A DNA stretch of 64,000 bases from Mediterraneibacter butyricigenes. GTDB lineage: Bacteria > Bacillota > Clostridia > Lachnospirales > Lachnospiraceae. Within the stretch, counting starts at the first letter, position 1, and every line of letters begins with the position of its first letter. Below, in pieces: positions 1-6,595 of this stretch. Position numbers and translations under genes: made by a program. The notes below the pieces were generated by a model. It saw only the letters and a program-made list of their open reading frames with translations. It was not told the DNA's origin and ran no database searches. The DNA is taken from the NCBI RefSeq assembly GCF_003574295.1, contig NZ_BHGK01000001.1, forward strand, positions 2,604,001 to 2,668,000, in the 5' to 3' direction.

Positions 1-5
1 AGAAA

Positions 6-182
6 ATGACAGAGCAAACAGTACAGGAAATCGTAAAGAGTTTCGCTTACGGTTATACAGCGGAGAAAGTTGCAGAGCTCGAAGAAATGACTCTGGAAGA
101 GGCGCAGAAATTTGAGCAGGAATACCAGGCGGAGATCGAACAGAAGAAAGAAGAGTTGAAGGAGGGCGGTTGGCTTGAGTAA
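6..182 (+). CDS. XkdX-like small phage protein
   Basis: A 58-residue acidic, Glu/Lys-rich helical protein starting at the ATG at 6 and overlapping the lysin start by 8 bases. Small XkdX-type proteins usually lie between tail-fibre and lysis genes in Gram-positive phages; position and size fit, but the sequence match is only by resemblance. The N-terminal half (VQEIVKSFAYGYTAEKVAEL) has the short amphipathic helices typical of this group. Function is unknown. Its upstream context lies outside the window. Confidence 0.6.
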   Translation: MTEQTVQEIVKSFAYGYTAEKVAELEEMTLEEAQKFEQEYQAEIEQKKEELKEGGWLE

Positions 183-1254
183 ATTAATCGTAGACGTGAG
201 TTATCACAACGGAACAATCGACTGGGAAAAAGTAAAAGCATCGGGTGTACAGGGTGCTATCTTGCGGTGTGGCTATGGAGATAATATCGCATCACAGGAT
301 GATAAGCAGTATAAGCGCAATGCTGACGAGTGTACAAGGCTTGGAATCCCTTGGGGCGTATATATTTACAGCTACGCTAAAAATACCGCACAGGCTAAGA
401 GCGAGGCAGCACATGCCCTCAGACTGGTTGCTCCGTATAAAGGCAAGATGTCCTATCCGATCTATTACGATCTGGAACAGCCCGGAACAGAGTCGGTGGC
501 AGTCCAGAACGGAATTGTATTTGGCGACATTATCGAGGCTGCCGGTTACTGGTGCGGCATCTATTCTGGCCAGTATTGGTACCAGAAATATATCGGAAAC
601 AGACTGGATCGCTTTACGAAGTGGGTTGCACGGTATTCCAATCAGAAACCGGTAGGTATATCCGGATCCTATGACATGTGGCAGTATAGCAGCTCCGGCA
701 CAGTTCCAGGGATCTCTGGCCGAGTGGACATGAACGAAGTATACCGGGATTTTCCAAGTGAAATTCTTGGCGGTGGTTCATCTGTTAATAATGGTCCGAG
801 ACAGATTCCCGGTGATCCAGTAAATGACATGGGCGTCAAGTACAGAGCTCACTGCCAGAGCATCGGAGATTGTGCAGAGGTCCGGGACGGCCAGACTGCA
901 GGCACGACCGGATCCAGCAAGAGACTTGAAGCCTTGTGGATCAGTCTGGAAGATGCCGCTCGAAAACTGGGAGTAGAACTGAAGCTGAAAGGCAAATGCC
1001 ATATTCAGGGTACCGGTTGGGTAGATCTTGGTTACATTACCAAGGACACCATGATCGGCTCAAAGGGACAGAGAAAGCGGCTTGAAGCGATCATTCTGGA
1101 GATCGAGGGATTGCCGGAAGGCTACGAGCTGCAGTATCGGACTCACATCCAGACTATTGGTTGGACTGGTTGGGTAGCTGCCGGATTCGCATCTGGTTCT
1201 GTCGGATTCCGAAAAGGAATCGAAGCAATCCAGATTCGCTTGGTAAAGAAATAA
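175..1254 (+). CDS. Prophage endolysin: GH25 muramidase with ChW repeats
   Basis: Phage lysozyme predicted to cut the MurNAc-GlcNAc bond of peptidoglycan at the end of infection. Residues 3-195 are a glycosyl hydrolase family 25 barrel: Asp7 near the N terminus (IVDVSYHNG) and the catalytic pair Asp99/Glu101 in PIYYDLEQPG. Residues 221-359 hold three ChW (clostridial hydrophobic Trp) repeats, recognisable from RAHCQSIG, GTGWVDLG and TIGWTGW plus the KRLEA/KGIEA tails; the first repeat has lost its usual Trp. There is no signal peptide, so export should need a holin, not seen here. TTG start at 175, inside the end of the previous gene, preceded by GGAGGGCGG. The same repeat type occurs in the host-like surface protein at 28.4 kb. 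Confidence 0.93.
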   Translation: MSKLIVDVSYHNGTIDWEKVKASGVQGAILRCGYGDNIASQDDKQYKRNADECTRLGIPWGVYIYSYAKNTAQAKSEAAHALRLVAPYKGKMSYPIYYDLEQPGTESVAVQNGIVFGDIIEAAGYWCGIYSGQYWYQKYIGNRLDRFTKWVARYSNQKPVGISGSYDMWQYSSSGTVPGISGRVDMNEVYRDFPSEILGGGSSVNNGPRQIPGDPVNDMGVKYRAHCQSIGDCAEVRDGQTAGTTGSSKRLEALWISLEDAARKLGVELKLKGKCHIQGTGWVDLGYITKDTMIGSKGQRKRLEAIILEIEGLPEGYELQYRTHIQTIGWTGWVAAGFASGSVGFRKGIEAIQIRLVKK

Positions 1255-1343
1255 TCGCCAGATCTGGATATGGCGGTCAGAAGCTGTCAAATAGGCAGTT
1301 TCTATTCTCCTACTAAGAAGAACCTGAAAACCAGAACAAGAAC

Positions 1344-1540
1344 GCACCATGAGGCTATACAGAGCCTACGGAGGCATACGGATAGAACGTCCGACATTCC
1401 GGAACGCTTCATGGTGCAGATTCAATTTCGCAACACGCAAACCAATGTTATACGCATAACGCATACGCAAAAAATCCTCCTGATCGAGGTAGTACATCAC
1501 GTTCGCCCTGGGTATCTTCGGATGCCTGGGGCTTTTTTTA
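1344..1540 (+). ncRNA. Structured RNA candidate downstream of the lysin
   Basis: Between the lysin stop and a strong terminator, the DNA can fold extensively. A 9-bp stem (GCACCATGA at 1344-1352 with TCATGGTGC at 1409-1417) encloses a GGCT/AGCC hairpin (1353-1366) and further GC-rich short stems. A CCTC/GAGG hairpin and the terminator follow. No open reading frame here looks real. It could be a structured 3' UTR of the lysin message or a separate phage small RNA; no promoter was recognised in front of it. No known RNA family was matched by eye. Confidence 0.35.
1505..1539 (+). terminator. Rho-independent terminator after the lysin
   Basis: Twelve-base-pair stem (1505-1516 with 1521-1532, three G-U pairs) capped by a TTCG tetraloop and followed by seven T. 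A textbook intrinsic terminator that closes the lysis module. Confidence 0.9.
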
Positions 1541-1816
1541 TTGCAAGAAAGAGGTAAAACCATGTACACACTTTGAAACTTCTGTCAATAGAAAAACTGT
1601 ACAAATTGGCATGGGCAAAATTGTGCATTATTTTGATTCCGCATGAAAATAATTTTTTCGATACAACTATCACCTAATGTGGAAAATGTCTCAAATCGCA
1701 TTTTACGCAGCCACAGGTATATGGCTTTTTAGAAAAATTTGCTCCGAAATGTTGGCTGTACGAAATGTACAAAGAAGGGGTAGAGAGTTGGTCGAGATGT
1801 CCAATGCATCCTTTGT

Positions 1817-1873
1817 GACTATCACTGTAGCTGCTACTGTAACTGCTACTGTAACTGCTACTGTAACTGCTAC
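1817..1873 (+). repeat. 12-bp tandem array 1 (CTGCTACTGTAA unit)
   Basis: After one GACTATCACTGT unit, the 12-mer CTGCTACTGTAA is repeated about three and a half times without interruption. Because the unit is 12 bp, it keeps reading frame and would encode runs of Thr-Val-Thr-Ala. It precedes a second array with a related unit. Confidence 0.85.
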
Positions 1874-1940
1874 AAGGACAAAAAAGAAGAATTTTGAGCA
1901 AATGGTATGACTTTCTTCCTATATATATGTAAAACTGCGT

Positions 1941-2009
1941 GACTATCACAGTGACTATCACAGTGACTATCACAGTGACTATCACTGTATATGCTACTGT
2001 GACTATCAC
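1941..2009 (+). repeat. 12-bp tandem array 2 (GACTATCACAGT unit)
   Basis: Four consecutive GACTATCACAGT/GACTATCACTGT units followed by a variant and a final GACTATCAC. Each junction contains the palindrome TCACAGTGA. Right behind it lies an 85-bp purine-rich then AT-only stretch (2011-2095, ending AAAATATATAATATATATAC). The combination of short iterated units and an adjacent easily melted region resembles an iteron-type replication origin. In frame it would encode Val-Thr-Ile-Thr runs followed by a Lys/Glu-rich tail, like the linker of phage replisome-organiser proteins. Confidence 0.8.
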
Positions 2010-2144
2010 GCAAAAAAAGAAGAAAAAAGAAAGAAAAGAAAGAAGCAAAGAAAAAGAAATAAAAAAGAATAAAAAAATATATAATATATATACGTGTGCT
2101 TTTCGGTGCAAACCACTTTCTGACCCATGGTGAAAAATTCCTGA

Positions 2145-2173
2145 TTGACAAAAAATGATTTTCGGGGTAGACT
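2145..2173 (+). promoter_or_regulatory. Promoter without a downstream gene
   Basis: TTGACA at 2145, 17-bp spacer, TAGACT at 2168. The next 210 bases carry no convincing ORF and end at the terminator at 2387-2418, so it may drive a short non-coding transcript. Confidence 0.45.
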
Positions 2174-2386
2174 ATTCGCATGACAAGATTTTGAGACGCA
2201 CCTCAGTTGATGGGAAGAGGCGGTCGATCTTAATTTCTGACTTCGCAAAACTGAACAGGGTGGATTGCATTTTCTGGTTGCAATGTTTTGAGAGCTGAAC
2301 GATTTGAAAAATTGTTTTTGCAAACTGGAAAGGCAAAGTGGTCAGAGATTTTGAAAAATTTTTTAATAGCGAGAAGGTAGAGATTT

Positions 2387-2418
2387 AGAGGCATGAAGCA
2401 GATGCCTCTAATTTTTTT
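2387..2418 (+). terminator. Intrinsic terminator in cassette copy 1
   Basis: Perfect 8-bp stem AGAGGCAT/ATGCCTCT with a 7-base loop, followed by AA and seven T. Copy 2 has AGGAGCAT/ATGCTTCT: both arms changed while pairing is kept, which supports selection on the hairpin. Confidence 0.85.
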
Positions 2419-2440
2419 GAAAAAATATGTAATGCTATGC

Positions 2441-2470
2441 TTGACAATGCTCGTTATACAGCGGTATACT
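2441..2470 (+). promoter_or_regulatory. Promoter with overlapping dyad (cassette copy 1)
   Basis: TTGACA (2441), 18-bp spacer, TATACT (2465). The dyad TATAC-AGCG-GTATA (2455-2468) covers the spacer end and the -10 box, the place expected for a repressor operator. The XRE protein encoded at 5470 is the obvious candidate binder, by inference. Confidence 0.8.
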
Positions 2471-2557
2471 TCAACCATCAACAAAAACAAACACACGAAC
2501 GGAAACGGCGAGAGATACATTTACGTCAAAGAGGTTGAAGAATAGGAGGTACACATC

Positions 2558-2746
2558 ATGACAGCATCAACGCTTATTAATCTTATCGGTACATTTGAAC
2601 TTCACAGCGTAGGTCATAGAACCCTTGAGGGTGCGATGATCGCCAGCTTCGGACTTGACTGGGAAACAGTCAGCGAATATCGTGAGGTCGCAAGTTATGT
2701 ATCTCAGTGTATGAGTTACGATGCAGTAACTGGTGAGTGGTATTGA
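2558..2746 (+). CDS. Small hypothetical protein
   Basis: A 62-residue protein with a strong AGGAGG site 8 bases before the ATG, first gene behind the cassette promoter. No family recognised. The sequence is compact, moderately acidic and has several aromatic residues (DWETVSEYREVASYVSQCM), with no signal peptide or membrane segment. Probably a cytoplasmic element-encoded accessory protein. Confidence 0.7.
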   Translation: MTASTLINLIGTFELHSVGHRTLEGAMIASFGLDWETVSEYREVASYVSQCMSYDAVTGEWY

Positions 2747-2759
2747 GGAGGGGTGAGTC

Positions 2760-2987
2760 ATGAGAAGATCGGTATCAGAACAGAAAGCAATCAATTTGGT
2801 TGCAACACTTTCAACAGAACAGCTTCTGGATCAGTGGGAAGCAACTTCCGCAATGACTGATCTGGAAGCACCAATCCTGAGAGGGTGGTTCATGGATGAA
2901 CTGGAAAAAAGATTTCCGGATCAGTTCGACAAATGGTTAGACAGTGATTGCAGAGACGAAGATCTTAGAAAATTCATTTTCGCATAG
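2760..2987 (+). CDS. Small hypothetical protein
   Basis: A 75-residue protein behind AGGAGGGG, 13 bases after the previous stop, so co-transcribed. Predicted to be all-helical; the middle (ILRGWFMDELEKRFPDQFDKWLD) forms an amphipathic segment rich in aromatic and acidic residues. No recognised family, no membrane segment. Confidence 0.7.
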   Translation: MRRSVSEQKAINLVATLSTEQLLDQWEATSAMTDLEAPILRGWFMDELEKRFPDQFDKWLDSDCRDEDLRKFIFA

Positions 2988-2999
2988 GAGGACAAAATC

Positions 3000-3512
3000 A
3001 TGGCAGCAACAATTATTCAATTTCCACAGACACACAGTAACATCTTTTCGAACCTGACACAGCTCATCACTCTGGCATCTGACAACCAGGTAGTAGAGGA
3101 GTATGCAGAGATCATGGCGGTTTGTCATGAGAAAGGAGAGTTTAGACCTGGAGAAGTTGAAACGCTCCAGGAGCAGATCCGAGCAAGACGCCTGGAAAAT
3201 GCAAGACCGGAAGAAAAGCCGGCAGTGATTCCAGAGAAGCCGGGGCTGTACTGCTACACTCCAGAAATGGGCGAGCAGAAGCCAAAGTGCCAGATCGAAG
3301 CAGAGCGGAGCTATTATGGCAGGCATTACCACATCAACACTCCCTTACAGTTGAAAGGTCGTGGCATCACATTTGACAGAGTTCTGGAATCTAAGAACCT
3401 GTCAAAATCAGCTCAATATCGGCTTGGTTGGAGAGAATACACCGTAACTGAAAGAGCTTTTGAAAAGCTCCAGGAACAGTACACGATCAGCCAGGAGTTA
3501 CTTCTGGATTGA
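3000..3512 (+). CDS. Hypothetical protein of the accessory cluster
   Basis: A 170-residue cytoplasmic protein with AGGAGG 8 bases before the ATG. N-terminal helical part to about residue 75, a Pro/Lys/Glu linker (PEEKPAVIPEKPG), then a C-terminal part with YYGRHYHINTP and TVTERAFEKLQEQY. Not assigned to a family by eye; similar proteins are typical of Lachnospiraceae prophages and conjugative elements. Confidence 0.75.
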   Translation: MAATIIQFPQTHSNIFSNLTQLITLASDNQVVEEYAEIMAVCHEKGEFRPGEVETLQEQIRARRLENARPEEKPAVIPEKPGLYCYTPEMGEQKPKCQIEAERSYYGRHYHINTPLQLKGRGITFDRVLESKNLSKSAQYRLGWREYTVTERAFEKLQEQYTISQELLLD

Positions 3513-3560
3513 TTACATAGTGCCGACCGGAGGCGGCAGACCTCCGGAGATGGAGAGAGT

Positions 3561-3716
3561 ATGAAAAACATGATACCGATGTTACTGACAAATAACCAGC
3601 GGAAAATGCACGGATTACCGTTGTGGAGAAAGAAGAACCGTAAAAAGAAGTTTTACACTCGGTGTGAAGCAGACGAGGCAATCACGGCATTTATTGATTA
3701 TTGCAATCAGGAGTAG
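3561..3716 (+). CDS. Small basic hypothetical protein
   Basis: A 51-residue ORF from the ATG at 3561, 4 bases behind a GGAGAGAG site. The centre is strongly basic (RKKNRKKK) and the C-terminal half is acidic/aromatic (EADEAITAFIDYCNQE). It fits snugly between its neighbours and its stop lies inside the ribosome binding site of the next gene. Function unknown; nucleic-acid contact is conceivable but unproven. Confidence 0.6.
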   Translation: MKNMIPMLLTNNQRKMHGLPLWRKKNRKKKFYTRCEADEAITAFIDYCNQE

Positions 3717-3727
3717 GAGGTGCGGAG

Positions 3728-4531
3728 ATGGCAGGAGAAAAGAGAACACTTTCGTTCGGAATCACTGGAGAGTTTATCACTCAGATCACAAGAGAGTGGT
3801 TTTATTCTGGAGAAAAGAGTATCGGGAAAATTATGGAGATCCTGGCAGATAGTATGACCGGAACAGATACGCCGGAAGCTCAGATCCGGAGGTATGCGGA
3901 AGATATCCTGATGGGAAGAGCGGCACTGAAAGGCAATACCGCCGACGGAACATACCACCTAGAAACATACGGGGCAGGAGAAGAGGAAGAGCTACCAGGC
4001 AATATGAATATATGGAAAATTCCCTGGTCGAAAAAAGTTTTAAAAAGTCAGCTTGACCGAATGACGGAAAGGTTCAATGTAGCGATGGAACATCTTTCGG
4101 AAAGCGAACAAAGAGCAGTAAGAAAAGAACTTGGAGAGGAAACGGACGAAGATGGATGGCAGGCGAGACTTGACAGCCTCATAACCCGTATGATGGATAA
4201 AAAAGAGCATACAACCGGAGATTTCGGGTGGTTGGAGCCGAATGGAACTTTCCATGAAGTTGAGTGGGGAGAGCACCAAGACTGGGCGAATAAATATGTG
4301 GAAGAGAATTACCCGGATCGGAGCGAAGATATATTTGACGCTGGAGGCTGGCTTACAGATCGGGGCTGGGTGCTGCTTCACAATCCATCGCAGGGGATCG
4401 CATTTGCGACCGGAAGCCTGGTTAGAGACATGACAAAAGCACAGAAAGAGTTCTTGTATGATTATTACACAGAGCGAGATTGCAAGAAAGAAGCTAACGA
4501 AATTTGGAAGGAGCAAAAATGTGGAGCATAA
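3728..4531 (+). CDS. Hypothetical protein of the accessory cluster
   Basis: A 267-residue soluble protein. The ATG at 3728 is chosen over one at 3701 because GGAGG lies just before it and 3701 falls inside the previous gene. The C-terminal third contains a block often seen in Lachnospiraceae element proteins: GWLEPNGTFHEVEWGEHQDWA, then GWLTDRGWVLLHNPSQG. The N-terminal part is helical and charged. No enzymatic motif was identified. It overlaps the next gene by 13 bases, which suggests translational coupling. Confidence 0.75.
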   Translation: MAGEKRTLSFGITGEFITQITREWFYSGEKSIGKIMEILADSMTGTDTPEAQIRRYAEDILMGRAALKGNTADGTYHLETYGAGEEEELPGNMNIWKIPWSKKVLKSQLDRMTERFNVAMEHLSESEQRAVRKELGEETDEDGWQARLDSLITRMMDKKEHTTGDFGWLEPNGTFHEVEWGEHQDWANKYVEENYPDRSEDIFDAGGWLTDRGWVLLHNPSQGIAFATGSLVRDMTKAQKEFLYDYYTERDCKKEANEIWKEQKCGA

Positions 4532-4794
4532 ATGAGGATGAATACTGGGAGCGAAGACGTGAAGAGTATGAGAAGGTTCCGAAAGACTGGAAACCGGAAC
4601 CGGTGGAGGAACTGGTGACCCTGGATGATGAACTTGAGGATCTGGAAAAGGAATACGGCTGTAAGTTGGAGGATCTGGACGAGACAGACATTGAAGATAT
4701 CGTATATCGGCTCTGTGGAGAATATCCGCTATCAGCAGAATACGATCCGGTGCTTATTGCGATCCTATACAAAGTGGATCCAGATTGGAGGTAG
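4519..4794 (+). CDS. Small acidic hypothetical protein
   Basis: A 91-residue very acidic protein; the ATG at 4519 is preferred because GGAAGGAG sits 7 bases upstream (an in-frame TTG at 4504 is possible). Runs of Glu/Asp (DDELEDLEKEYG, EDLDETDIEDIV) dominate the middle. Its charge resembles DNA mimics, but that is only an impression. Translationally coupled to the upstream gene. Confidence 0.65.
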   Translation: MWSINEDEYWERRREEYEKVPKDWKPEPVEELVTLDDELEDLEKEYGCKLEDLDETDIEDIVYRLCGEYPLSAEYDPVLIAILYKVDPDWR

Positions 4795-4801
4795 AAGAAT
4801 C

Positions 4802-5065
4802 ATGGCAGAGAAAATGAAAAAGCGACATAAAGAAATTCTGGAATTTTGTAAGGTGTTCATGGCGGAGAATGGATATCCGCCAAGTGTCCGTGAAATCGGG
4901 GAAGGTGTCGGGTTGAAATCCACCAGTTCGACATGTGTCTACATGAAAGAAATGAGAGAGTTGGGGCTGCTTGTATCAGGTCCGGAATATTCGCCGAGGG
5001 CATTTACACTTCCGGGAGCGAAGTATGTATTTGATGATAAATGCGATGGAGGCGATAAAGCGTGA
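4802..5065 (+). CDS. Stand-alone LexA-type DNA-binding domain protein
   Basis: An 87-residue protein that corresponds to the N-terminal winged helix of LexA: RHKEILEFCKVFMAENGYPP, then SVREIGEGVGLKSTSS and a wing ending ELGLLVSG. There is no C-terminal peptidase domain, so it cannot self-cleave like LexA. It could bind SOS-type or element promoters, or compete with LexA. The last four bases overlap the start of the next gene. Confidence 0.85.
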   Translation: MAEKMKKRHKEILEFCKVFMAENGYPPSVREIGEGVGLKSTSSTCVYMKEMRELGLLVSGPEYSPRAFTLPGAKYVFDDKCDGGDKA

Positions 5066-5406
5066 TTCAGAAGACTGAAAATATAATCTTGAAGAAAAGA
5101 TTGAAAAAGCGATCAAAAAGCCTGAAAAGGCAAAATGAGCGCATTAAGGTTCGTGAGACAGAGAACCGGAACCTAAAGAACCGCATGAGACGGACAGCCC
5201 AGGAGTTAGCGGACATCAAAGAATCCCTGACAACTGGGTTTTGTCCGTACTGTGAAGAGTATAATATGTTCTCATGGGATCCTGACTGGGGGTTAGTTTC
5301 ATATTGTCCACGCTGCGGAGCCAGAGTGATGTTATGCCAGATGTGCGAAAAATCGGTATATGATTGTGATTACGATGAAAGATTAGATGTATGTTCCAAA
5401 ATGTAA
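5062..5406 (+). CDS. Coiled-coil zinc-ribbon small protein
   Basis: A 114-residue protein with GTG start overlapping the previous stop (GTGA). Residues 1-55 are a highly basic coiled coil (KKRLKKRSKSLKRQNERIKV). Residues 60-110 carry three CxxC pairs (CPYC, CPRC, CQMC) plus further Cys, typical of a zinc ribbon. The layout suggests a nucleic-acid-binding or adaptor protein of the element; no exact family recognised. Confidence 0.72.
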   Translation: MIQKTENIILKKRLKKRSKSLKRQNERIKVRETENRNLKNRMRRTAQELADIKESLTTGFCPYCEEYNMFSWDPDWGLVSYCPRCGARVMLCQMCEKSVYDCDYDERLDVCSKM

Positions 5407-5414
5407 CACACACC

Positions 5415-5444
5415 TTGACGAAAAAGGATGATTTGCTGTATTCT
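5415..5444 (+). promoter_or_regulatory. Promoter of the XRE gene
   Basis: TTGACG (5415), 18-bp spacer, TATTCT (5439), 25 bases before the start codon of the regulator. Confidence 0.7.
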
Positions 5445-5469
5445 TTAGTAAGTAAGGGAGGGTACTATC

Positions 5470-5784
5470 ATGAATAAAGCAGAATATATCAGGGAAGTAT
5501 TGGAAGAAAAAGGAATTTCGCAATCAAGTATTGCAAAAAAACTCGGTATATCACGTCAGGCGATATTTGGTACGCTTTCCAGAAAAAATCCGAATTTTGC
5601 TACAGTCCGTGAGATATTTAATGCTCTTGGATTAGAAGTAGCAGTTAAGCGCAAAGATGGGTGTGATTTGGATTTTGATGTGAACTCACTATACAAAGTT
5701 CTGGATGAAGATATCGTAGGGTACGAAAGGGTAGAGTCTATTTTGAATGTAATGGGTTACAAATTGGTTATTGAAGAAAAATAA
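5470..5784 (+). CDS. XRE-family HTH regulator
   Basis: A 104-residue repressor-like protein. Residues 5-60 form a lambda-Cro type helix-turn-helix (ISQSSIAKKLGISRQAIFG), followed by a short C-terminal region ending VMGYKLVIEEK. It has its own promoter and AGGGAGG site. The duplicated terminator-promoter cassette starts 6 bases after its stop, and the dyad in that promoter is a plausible operator, so the protein may control the genes that follow at both copies. This is inference. Confidence 0.85.
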   Translation: MNKAEYIREVLEEKGISQSSIAKKLGISRQAIFGTLSRKNPNFATVREIFNALGLEVAVKRKDGCDLDFDVNSLYKVLDEDIVGYERVESILNVMGYKLVIEEK

Positions 5785-5819
5785 TAAAAAATTTTTTTAT
5801 AGTGAGAAGGTAGAGAAAT

Positions 5820-5851
5820 AGGAGCATGAAGCAGATGCTTCTATTTTTTTT
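5820..5851 (+). terminator. Intrinsic terminator in cassette copy 2
   Basis: Stem AGGAGCAT/ATGCTTCT (one G-U pair), the same 7-base loop GAAGCAG as copy 1, followed by eight T. Ends the XRE transcript. Confidence 0.85.
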
Positions 5852-5873
5852 GAAAAAATATGTAATGCTATGC

Positions 5874-5903
5874 TTGACAATGCTCGTTATACAGCGGTAT
5901 ACT
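5874..5903 (+). promoter_or_regulatory. Promoter with overlapping dyad (cassette copy 2)
   Basis: TTGACA (5874), 18-bp spacer, TATACT (5898), dyad TATAC-AGCG-GTATA at 5888-5901. Drives the genes from 5995 onward. Confidence 0.8.
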
Positions 5904-5994
5904 TCAGTCATCAAAAGAAAACAAACACACGAACGGAAACTGATAAATGAGTGTTGTATCACATACTTAGAAAGAGTTTAGGAGGACAAAAGCT

Positions 5995-6414
5995 ATGATG
6001 AAGCATGAATTTGAGGAAAGAGTTGGCGTTGAGATTTCAGATCGTGAGTATGAGCTCATTGAAACAGTATACACCTGGCACCCGGCAATTAGCGAAGCCG
6101 GTGGAAAAGATCAGATCGCTACTCTGTACAAAACCGGAGGGATGCCACTGATTAAGAGCATGCTGGAGGCTGCAAACATTATGATGGATCTGGACAAAGA
6201 GAGACGGCAAGCAATGAGACGCCTAGAGAAGATCAACAGCCGGATCAAAGTAGTGGCCGGAGGAGATCTGACAGAAGAACAGTGTCGGAGGGATGCAGTA
6301 GGAATGTTTGACAAGTCCAACAGTCCGGAAGAATGGGGATACGCAAGAATGTTCCTGGCAACAAAATACGGCGAAGAGCTTGCATCAAAGATTATTGAGG
6401 AGGTAGAGAAATAA
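5995..6414 (+). CDS. Hypothetical helical protein
   Basis: A 139-residue soluble protein with AGGAGG 10 bases before the ATG, first gene behind the second cassette. N-terminal part VEISDREYELIETVYTWHP resembles the start of many small Lachnospiraceae element proteins. The remainder is helical and charged (MDLDKERRQAMRRLEKINSR). Function unknown. Its stop overlaps the next ATG by one base. Confidence 0.75.
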   Translation: MMKHEFEERVGVEISDREYELIETVYTWHPAISEAGGKDQIATLYKTGGMPLIKSMLEAANIMMDLDKERRQAMRRLEKINSRIKVVAGGDLTEEQCRRDAVGMFDKSNSPEEWGYARMFLATKYGEELASKIIEEVEK

Positions 6415-6578
6415 TGGCAGACAGAAGCAATCAGAGGCTGAATGAGGCTATTGAAAAAGCTATCAGCATGTGGGATGGAACGATCCACGGGCAGACGCTC
6501 CGGAACATGTATGACAACGGTTCTGACTATGAGATCATCTGTGAAGTGGCCGGGATCGAGTATGAAGATTATGAGTAG
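6414..6578 (+). CDS. Small acidic hypothetical protein
   Basis: A 54-residue ORF starting in the stop of the previous gene (TAATG), with GGAGG 10 bases upstream. The N terminus is helical (RSNQRLNEAIEKAISMWDG) and the end is very acidic (AGIEYEDYE). No known family. Translational coupling supports that it is real. Confidence 0.65.
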   Translation: MADRSNQRLNEAIEKAISMWDGTIHGQTLRNMYDNGSDYEIICEVAGIEYEDYE

Positions 6579-6595
6579 AAAAGGAGAGAAGAGTC

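Larger units (their letters stand above)
2358..2506 (+). repeat. Direct repeat copy 1: terminator-promoter cassette
   Basis: A 149-bp segment nearly identical to 5791-5940. It contains, in order, a T-rich lead, the conserved GAGAAGGTAGAGA block, an intrinsic terminator, a strong promoter with an overlapping dyad, and the A-rich leader ending CACACGAACGGAAAC. It feeds the small-gene cluster beginning at 2558. Confidence 0.9.
5791..5940 (+). repeat. Direct repeat copy 2: terminator-promoter cassette
   Basis: Second copy of the segment at 2358-2506, with the same order of terminator, promoter, dyad and A-rich leader, and only scattered differences. It separates the XRE gene from the gene group starting at 5995. 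Confidence 0.9.

Noticed and set aside
1344-1540. Template region of a diversity-generating retroelement for the lysin
   Set aside because: No reverse transcriptase gene and no near-repeat of this DNA inside the lysin C terminus could be seen.
1270-1557. ORFs on both strands downstream of the lysin
   Set aside because: They lie within the hairpin-rich region and terminator; composition and lack of start signals speak for non-coding DNA.
1817-2009. CRISPR array
   Set aside because: The repeats are 12 bp and directly tandem without unique spacers; no cas genes.
1677-2133. ORFs encoding Thr-Val repeats
   Set aside because: They are simply translations of the 12-bp arrays; no start signal, and the frame is broken. 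Kept as repeat features with a possible relic gene noted.
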